Source: JAVBLU01 sp031553225 (GTDB taxonomy: Bacteria > Bacillota > Clostridia > Christensenellales > UBA1750). Taken from it: DNA of 64,000 bases. Of the stretch, positions 58,930-64,000 are shown in pieces. Both the position numbers and the translations under genes were made by a program. The first letter of the stretch is position 1. Every line of letters begins with the position of its first letter. The notes under the pieces were generated by a model. The model worked only from the letters and a program-made list of their open reading frames with translations. It was not told where the DNA came from and searched no databases. The stretch lies in assembly GCA_031553225.1 (NCBI GenBank), contig JAVBLU010000010.1, forward strand, positions 1 through 64,000, in the 5' to 3' direction.

Positions 58930-60681
58930 TTAGGCGCAGTCGGCAAGGAGCTCGCCCACGGCCTTGCCGTCCAGCGTGAGACGCTCCTGCAGCGCCTGGG
59001 CGAGCGTGTAAAGAACCGCGCGGTTCTGCTCGAGCAACCCTTCCGCCTGCCGCAGCGATTCCAGGAGCAAGCGGCTACACGCTTCGTGTGCGAGGCGCGA
59101 GGCGTGGCCGGGCGCGCCGGAGCCCGCCTGCGCCGCGCTCTGCGCCAGCGCGTCCAGAGATACCGGGCCGAAACTTTCATCCATGCCAAAGCGGGTTACC
59201 ATGTCCCACGCCAGTTGCGTGGCCTTGCGCAGGTCGTCCGACGCTCCGGTGGACACCTGCTCCGCGCCAAAGGCGACGGCCTCGGCCGCGCGGCCGCCGA
59301 GCATCACCAGCAGGCGCGCCTGCAGGTCGCTTCGACGGTGGAAGGGCGTCTCATCGGGTGTGCTCAGGCAGAACCCGCCGCACCCGGCGGATGAGCGAAG
59401 CACGCTCACCCGCTCAATGGCGCTGCCGGGAAGCCGCAGACGCGTGAGCAGCGCGTGGCCCGCCTCGTGCATGGCGGCGATGCGCAGCCCGTCCTGCGAG
59501 AAGGCGCTTTCATTGCCGGGGTTCGAGGCAGGGACGGCGGCGGCCGCGGCGCGCGTGCCGGTGATTACGTGCAGCAGCGCCGCTTCCAGATCGCCATCGT
59601 GGATGGCCTGCGCCTCCCGCCGTGCCGCCGCGATGGCCGCCTCGTTGAGTAAGCGCTCCAGCTGCGCGCCGGAAAAGCCTATTGTGCGCCCCGCCCAGCG
59701 CGCAAGGTCCACGCTCTCTAGGGGCTTTTTTCGAGAGTGCAGGCGGAGGATCGCCTCGCGCGCCTCGGCGTCCGGCAGGCCTACGTGGATCATCCGGTCG
59801 AAGCGGCCGGGCCGCGTGAGCGCCTCGTCGAGCATTTCCGGGCGATTTGTGGCGGCCAGCACCATCACGCCCGGCCGCTGCACAAACCCGGAAAGCTCCG
59901 AGAGCAGGGCGTTGAGCGTTTGATCGCGCTCGCCGCCGGAGTTGTCCGCTCCGCGTCGGCCCAACGCGTCGATCTCGTCGATGAACACGACGCAGTGGAC
60001 GGCGGCGCGCGCCTTGCGAAACAGCTCGCGCACCCGGGATGCGCCCACGCCCGCGTACATCTGCACAAAATCCGACCCCGTCGCGGCAAAGAATGGCACG
60101 CCCGCCTCGCCGGCCAGGGCGCGCGCCAGCAGCGTCTTGCCCGTGCCCGGAGGCCCCCACAGGAGCACCCCGCTGGGCGGGCGGGCCCCCGTTTGGGCGT
60201 ACACGGCCGGCCGCCGCAGAAAGTCGCATAGCTCGGCCATGGCTTCGCGCGCCTCGGGGTTTCCGGCCACATCGTTCAGGGTGAGCCCGGGGACGGAAGC
60301 GTCGCTGCCGTTCACCGTGCCCACGCTTTCATCCTTGCGGCCGATGCGCCCTGTGAAGCGCAGCGCAGCCAGCGTAAGCAGCGCCATACCGCTCGCAGAA
60401 GAAAGAGACAGCGACGCGCCCTGACGGACCAAAGCGCCCTGGCTTACCAGGTCGTCGCGCCACTGCTGGCTTTCATAGGCGGGCAGCTGGGCTTTTTCGC
60501 CGTCCTTATAATCCACGCGCGCCATGCCGTCCGCACCGATCGTAACGCAGGAAACAGCGCCCGCGCGCAAGTCGCTCGCGAGCGCCTCATGGGTTGTTTG
60601 GGGCAGCGGCCGCAGCCAAGGAAACGCAAATAAGGCAGCGGCCATAAGCGCGCTGCCGATCAACACGACGATATCACGCAT
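58930..60681 (-). CDS. ftsH: FtsH-type ATP-dependent zinc metalloprotease
   Basis: A 583-residue membrane AAA protease. Two membrane helices flank a ~75-residue external part (IVVLIGSALMAAALFAF; SGMALLTLAALRFTG). AAA motifs: Walker A WGPPGTGKT, Walker B VVFIDEIDALG, second region of homology LAATNRPEMLDEALTRPGRF. The zinc site HEAGH in AAMHEAGHALL is intact. The C-terminus is shorter than in typical FtsH (about 600-650), and the sequence is divergent (AGNPEAREAMAELCDFL), so it may be a second, specialised FtsH, not the essential one. AGGAGG lies 7 bases before ATG 60681. Confidence 0.93.
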   Translation of the reverse strand: MRDIVVLIGSALMAAALFAFPWLRPLPQTTHEALASDLRAGAVSCVTIGADGMARVDYKDGEKAQLPAYESQQWRDDLVSQGALVRQGASLSLSSASGMALLTLAALRFTGRIGRKDESVGTVNGSDASVPGLTLNDVAGNPEAREAMAELCDFLRRPAVYAQTGARPPSGVLLWGPPGTGKTLLARALAGEAGVPFFAATGSDFVQMYAGVGASRVRELFRKARAAVHCVVFIDEIDALGRRGADNSGGERDQTLNALLSELSGFVQRPGVMVLAATNRPEMLDEALTRPGRFDRMIHVGLPDAEAREAILRLHSRKKPLESVDLARWAGRTIGFSGAQLERLLNEAAIAAARREAQAIHDGDLEAALLHVITGTRAAAAAVPASNPGNESAFSQDGLRIAAMHEAGHALLTRLRLPGSAIERVSVLRSSAGCGGFCLSTPDETPFHRRSDLQARLLVMLGGRAAEAVAFGAEQVSTGASDDLRKATQLAWDMVTRFGMDESFGPVSLDALAQSAAQAGSGAPGHASRLAHEACSRLLLESLRQAEGLLEQNRAVLYTLAQALQERLTLDGKAVGELLADCA

Positions 60682-60777
60682 ACGCACACCTCCTCGTACG
60701 CCTATCATAGCACCCACCGGCCCCCCCTGCCAGCATCAGTGTATGGCAGCGCAGCCAACAGCGCCCTGAAGAGGCAC

Positions 60778-61923
60778 TTATTGTTGCCATGCATGCGCCA
60801 GGCTGTGTACCTCGTCAATCATGCGGTCGATGTCCTCCTCGGTGTTAAAAAAACCGATAGAGGCGCGCACGGCGCCCTGCTCCAGCGTGCCAAAATGCCG
60901 GTGCGCCGCAGGCGCGCAGTGCAGCCCCGCACGCACGGCGATATCCGCCTTGTCCAGCGCGTCGGCCACCTGGCCGGAGGTGATGTCGCCCATGTTGAAG
61001 GAGACGATCGCCACGCGCTGGTCGGGGTCGGCAGGGGACAGGACGCGTACGGAAGGCGCGGCGGAGATGCCGGTGTGTAGCCGCTCGCACAGCGCGCGCT
61101 CTTTCTGCGCGATCTCCTGCTGGTGCCGGCGCACGAAATATATGCCCGAGAACAGCCCGGCGAGGCCCGGAGTGTTCAGCGTGCCCGCTTCGTAGCGTTC
61201 GGGCATTTCGGTGGGCTGGTACCAGCTCTCCGAGGCAGAGCCCGTGCCCCCCTCGCGCAGCGTGGTAAGGAACAGCGCGGGCCGCAGGTACAGCACGCCC
61301 GTGCCCTGCGGGCCAAACAGCCCCTTGTGGCCGGGCATGGCCATCATGTCCAGGGGCAGGCGCGACAGGTCGATGGGCACAACGCCGGCCGTCTGCGCCG
61401 CGTCCACCAAAAAAAGGATGCCCCGGCGCTTGCACAAGCGGCCGACCGATTCGATGGGCTGCAGCGCCCCGTTCATGTTGGCGGCATGGGTCATCACCAC
61501 AAGCCGCGTGTTGGGGCGAAGCGATTCCTCGATGCTGCGCGGCGACACAACGCCGTCCAAACCGGGAGGAACGACGCTTACGCGGATGATACCCCGCCGC
61601 TCCATGCCCTTGAGCGGCCGCAGAACGGAGTTGTGCTCCATGGCGGTGGTCACCACGTGGTCGCCCGGGTACAGCGACCCCTTGATAGCCAGATTGAGGG
61701 CGTCGGTACAATTATAGGTAAAAACGAAGCGGAAGGGATCCTCCACGTGGAACAGCTCCGCCAGCTGCTCGCGCGCCGAGAGGACCACGCGCCCCGCGCC
61801 CATGGATAGCCGGTGCCCCGACCGCCCTGGGTTAGCGCCAAGGTTCTCCATCAGCCCGCTCATAGCGCGCAAAACCTGGGGCGGTTTGGGGTAGCTCGTC
61901 GCCGCATTGTCCAGATAAATCAT
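60778..61923 (-). CDS. Cysteine desulfurase-family aminotransferase
   Basis: A 381-residue class V aminotransferase-fold enzyme. MIYLDNAATSYPKPPQVLRA at the start, VDAAQTAGVVPIDL, PLP lysine in MPGHKGLFGPQGTGVLYL and active-site Cys in RAGLHCAPAAH are all seen. It should remove sulfur (or selenium) from cysteine and pass it on as persulfide. It is divergent from the DUF3343 gene, 93 bp away, the usual companion of this group. This supports a role in sulfur or selenium transfer, not in general Fe-S assembly. Confidence 0.92.
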   Translation of the reverse strand: MIYLDNAATSYPKPPQVLRAMSGLMENLGANPGRSGHRLSMGAGRVVLSAREQLAELFHVEDPFRFVFTYNCTDALNLAIKGSLYPGDHVVTTAMEHNSVLRPLKGMERRGIIRVSVVPPGLDGVVSPRSIEESLRPNTRLVVMTHAANMNGALQPIESVGRLCKRRGILFLVDAAQTAGVVPIDLSRLPLDMMAMPGHKGLFGPQGTGVLYLRPALFLTTLREGGTGSASESWYQPTEMPERYEAGTLNTPGLAGLFSGIYFVRRHQQEIAQKERALCERLHTGISAAPSVRVLSPADPDQRVAIVSFNMGDITSGQVADALDKADIAVRAGLHCAPAAHRHFGTLEQGAVRASIGFFNTEEDIDRMIDEVHSLAHAWQQ

Positions 61924-62016
61924 GGGCGTTTCCCTGCTTTCTCACTTTTCCGTAGATGCGCCATACAGTATATGGTCAGCATTTCCGGGAATGACCAGCA
62001 GTCGGGGGGCATCCGT

Positions 62017-62298
62017 ATGACAGAAACGTTTGCTGTGGGCTCGTTTCGCTCGCGGCAGCAGGTAATCCGTTTTCAACAGCACTTACGCCGCAAAGGCATC
62101 CTTTGCGGCACGACATCCACGCCGCGCGAGATTGCCGTGGGATGTGGACTCTCCGTGCGGTTCGCGCCGGAGATGATGAGCGCGGTCATCCATGAGTACC
62201 ATCAGCTCCGGCCGACGAACCTCATCGGCTTTTATCTGGTGGAGCGCGTCGGCTCGCGCAACACGCTGCGCGCGGTGCCGGTCGACCCAATCTATTAA
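62017..62298 (+). CDS. DUF3343 putative Se/S carrier-like protein
   Basis: A 93-residue protein of the DUF3343 type. GSFRSRQQVIRFQQHLRRKG and STPREIAVGCGLSVRF carry the conserved pattern, with the likely carrier Cys in GCGLS. Family members are found beside cysteine desulfurases and in selenium-using anaerobes. It is divergent from the desulfurase gene here. GGGGGG lies 8 bases before ATG 62017. Confidence 0.88.
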   Translation: MTETFAVGSFRSRQQVIRFQQHLRRKGILCGTTSTPREIAVGCGLSVRFAPEMMSAVIHEYHQLRPTNLIGFYLVERVGSRNTLRAVPVDPIY

Positions 62299-62309
62299 GT
62301 TACGACAAT

Positions 62310-62338
62310 TTGCTTCTTGCGCCCATCCATGTTATGAT
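62310..62338 (+). promoter_or_regulatory. Promoter of nth-fkbM
   Basis: TTGCTT (62310-62315), a 17-bp spacer and TATGAT (62333-62338), 21 bp before the nth start codon. Confidence 0.65.
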
Positions 62339-62359
62339 CTTGGGCGGGAGCTGGTTCAT

Positions 62360-63019
62360 ATGGAAAACCACGGCGACATGCTCCGCATCCTGGCCGATAC
62401 ATATCCGGAGGCTAAGGCGGAGCTGCACTTTAACAATCCGTTTGAGACGCTCATCGCCGTTATACTCTCGGCGCAAACAACCGACAAACAGGTAAACCGC
62501 GTTACGCCCGCGCTTTTTGAGCGCGCGAAGGACGCGGCGGCCATGGCCGCGCTCACCGTGCAGGAGGTGGAGGACCTCATCCGCACGGTGGGCTTTTATC
62601 ACACAAAGGCGCGGCACATCGTGCAGACCTGCCGCATCTTGGTGGAACGCTACGAAGGAGAGGTGCCTGCAGACTTTGACGAGCTGCAGAAGCTGCCGGG
62701 CGTGGGGCGCAAGACGGCAAACGTGGTTGTGTCCAACGCCTTTGGGCAGGACGCCATCGCCGTGGACACGCACGTGTTTCGCGTTGCCAACCGGCTGGGC
62801 CTTGCCTGCGCCGACGACGTGCTAAAAACGGAGCTTCAGCTGCGGAAGGTTATCCCCAAAGAGGACTGGTCCGTTGCGCATCACTGGCTGATCTGGCACG
62901 GGCGAAGGGTGTGCCACGCGCGCAAGCCCGACTGCGGTGTGTGCGCGCTACGCGCGCTTTGCCCCTCGGCGCCCCCATACGAACGGCAGACGCCGAATGT
63001 AAAGGAAGGTTTGCCATGA
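62360..63019 (+). CDS. nth: Endonuclease III
   Basis: A 219-residue DNA glycosylase/AP lyase of base-excision repair. It removes oxidised pyrimidines. LIAVILSAQTTDKQVNRVTP, the helix-hairpin-helix LPGVGRKTANVVVSNAFG with the catalytic Lys, catalytic Asp in VDTHVFRVANRL, and the 4Fe-4S cluster Cys (CHARKPDCGVCALRALC) are complete. ATG 62360 follows CGGGAG by 9 bases. The stop overlaps the next start as ATGA. Confidence 0.97.
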   Translation: MENHGDMLRILADTYPEAKAELHFNNPFETLIAVILSAQTTDKQVNRVTPALFERAKDAAAMAALTVQEVEDLIRTVGFYHTKARHIVQTCRILVERYEGEVPADFDELQKLPGVGRKTANVVVSNAFGQDAIAVDTHVFRVANRLGLACADDVLKTELQLRKVIPKEDWSVAHHWLIWHGRRVCHARKPDCGVCALRALCPSAPPYERQTPNVKEGLP

Positions 63020-63816
63020 AAGAGCAGTTCGTCTCATACGCGCAGTGCCATGAGGACATCCTGCTGTATCACGCCTTTCACGACCTGCCCAAAGGCTTTT
63101 ACGTGGATGTGGGCGCTAACGATCCCATCGAGCTCTCCGTTACGAAGGCGTTGCAGCTGCGCGGCTGGCGCGGGGTGAACGTGGAGCCGCTGAAGGAAAA
63201 ATACGACCTGCTGTGCGCCGACCGGCCTTTGGATTTGAACGTGTGCTGCGGCGCCGGTAGCCGGGAGGACGAGTTAACCTTCCGGGTGGACGGCATGCTC
63301 ACCTCATGCGATCCGAAAGCGATGGATGCCGCGCCGCTCGCGGAAATGCGTACGCTGCCCGTTCGGCGTCTTTCGGACATCCTGCTGGACTGCTGTCCGG
63401 ACAATACGGACATCCATTTATGCAAGATCGATGTGGAAGGCTTTGAAGAGGACGTGCTGCGGGGCATCGATTTTGCGCGGCACCGTCCTTGGGTGTTCGT
63501 GCTGGAGACGCTCATAAACGACAACCCTGAAAGCCAGCACACGAAATGGGAACCGGCGCTGCTGGAAAAGGGCTACCTCTTTGCCCGCCAAGTGGGTATG
63601 AACAGGTACTACTGCGCGCTGGAGCATGCCGACTTGGCGGCACGCATTTTGTCCGTTGAACAGCTCGGCCGTCTTTACGATCTGCGCTTTGTGGTGGCGC
63701 AAACGCCGGAGGATGTGCTGGCCCGGCGCTTTGGCGGGGCGGTCTTCCGGCGGCTTCCTTTCCTGCGGCGCGGGTTTGCGCATTTCGCCGCAAAAAAGGA
63801 TGCGCGCATGTATTGA
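63016..63816 (+). CDS. FkbM-family methyltransferase
   Basis: A 266-residue SAM-dependent methyltransferase. Motif I is GFYVDVGANDPIELSVTKAL, followed by GWRGVNVEPLKEKYDLL and the FkbM signature IHLCKIDVEGFEEDVLRGID. FkbM enzymes O-methylate sugars, polyketides or other small molecules. AAGGAAGG precedes the ATG, which overlaps the nth stop, so translation is coupled. There is no functional link to nth that I know of; the acceptor is unknown. Confidence 0.92.
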   Translation: MKEQFVSYAQCHEDILLYHAFHDLPKGFYVDVGANDPIELSVTKALQLRGWRGVNVEPLKEKYDLLCADRPLDLNVCCGAGSREDELTFRVDGMLTSCDPKAMDAAPLAEMRTLPVRRLSDILLDCCPDNTDIHLCKIDVEGFEEDVLRGIDFARHRPWVFVLETLINDNPESQHTKWEPALLEKGYLFARQVGMNRYYCALEHADLAARILSVEQLGRLYDLRFVVAQTPEDVLARRFGGAVFRRLPFLRRGFAHFAAKKDARMY

Positions 63817-63836
63817 CAGGGCACGCGCGGTATGCT
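63813..63836 (+). promoter_or_regulatory. Possible promoter of the 34-codon ORF
   Basis: A perfect TTGACA (63813-63818) overlaps the fkbM stop codon. The hexamer 17 bp later (TACCGT) is only a weak -10. Confidence 0.4.
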
Positions 63837-63873
63837 ACCGTATTTGATGAACACGACAAACGGAGGCTGTGCC

Positions 63874-63978
63874 ATGACCCGCCTGCAGGCCATCGCCATT
63901 ATCAGCGCCGCCGATCGAATTACGATTGGTGGCTTTGAGCGCGTGGCCGAGCGGGCGTCTGAAGCAGTCGCCGCCTGA
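63874..63978 (+). CDS. Possible 34-residue peptide
   Basis: ATG 63874 has CGGAGG 7 bases upstream and a possible TTGACA promoter at 63813. The product (starting MTRLQAIAIISAADRITIGG) has a short hydrophobic N-terminus and an amphipathic Ala/Glu-rich end. No family is recognised. It may be a small protein or a leader peptide for a gene beyond the window. Confidence 0.45.
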   Translation: MTRLQAIAIISAADRITIGGFERVAERASEAVAA

Positions 63979-64000
63979 CCCTTTTTCGGGGGGAAGGTTA

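Noticed and set aside
58744..59394. 216-codon plus-strand frame at the ftsH 3' end
   Set aside because: Mostly antisense to ftsH; the rest covers the hairpin region; no motif.

Overview
The window looks like chromosome of a GC-rich, endospore-forming anaerobic Firmicute (class Clostridia). Evidence: a sporulation sigma-G gene beside a LonB-type protease gene, a SigI/RsgI pair, HemZ, sodium-pump decarboxylase subunits, a DUF3343-type sulfur/selenium carrier, and a secDF-apt-relA-dtd-hemZ cluster whose order is typical of Clostridia. A species cannot be named from the sequence.

Layout. 1-18,780 is accessory and partly decayed. It holds the 5' part of a secreted Ig-like protein divergent from a MalT-type LuxR regulator; an amidohydrolase remnant with a Crp/Fnr regulator broken by an in-frame TAG and a Crp-type palindrome between them; a mobile-element segment (doubly interrupted pseudogene, short element protein, intact large serine recombinase) abutting a collagen-like protein; sigI-rsgI and a secreted protein; a zinc-ribbon membrane protein; a FIST sensor with a hybrid histidine kinase; a recombinase fragment; and a GGDEF protein. 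tRNA-Thr and tRNA-Pro follow at 18,781-18,939.

19,313-33,827 (minus strand) is the most remarkable part. Ten collinear genes read: ECF-type sigma factor, double zinc-finger anti-sigma-like protein, CHAT caspase-like peptidase with a Clp-N-like C-terminus, double-AAA+ Clp-like ATPase with a degenerate first Walker B, Ser/Thr protein kinase, membrane-anchored J-like protein without HPD, GrpE-like protein, long divergent Hsp70, and two paralogous zinc-ribbon/helical-repeat proteins. I know of no named system with this composition. I read it as a sigma-controlled chaperone-unfoldase-peptidase module, for stress, defence or regulated cell death.

34,000-64,000 is mostly core: secD-secF, apt, relA/spoT, dtd, hemZ and a lipoprotein; a three-gene ABC-2 exporter; a divergent VanW-like protein; sigG and a lonB gene interrupted by TAG just after Walker B; oadB/oadG; a very large sensor hybrid kinase; an oxidoreductase, a flavin-fold protein, a sulfatase and an XRE regulator; FtsH; a cysteine desulfurase divergent from DUF3343; nth; an FkbM methyltransferase; and a 34-codon ORF with good expression signals.

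Single in-frame nonsense codons break four otherwise readable frames (Crp/Fnr, the element protein, the recombinase fragment and lonB). TAG also ends many intact genes here, so C-to-T decay, population polymorphism or assembly error are better explanations than a changed genetic code.
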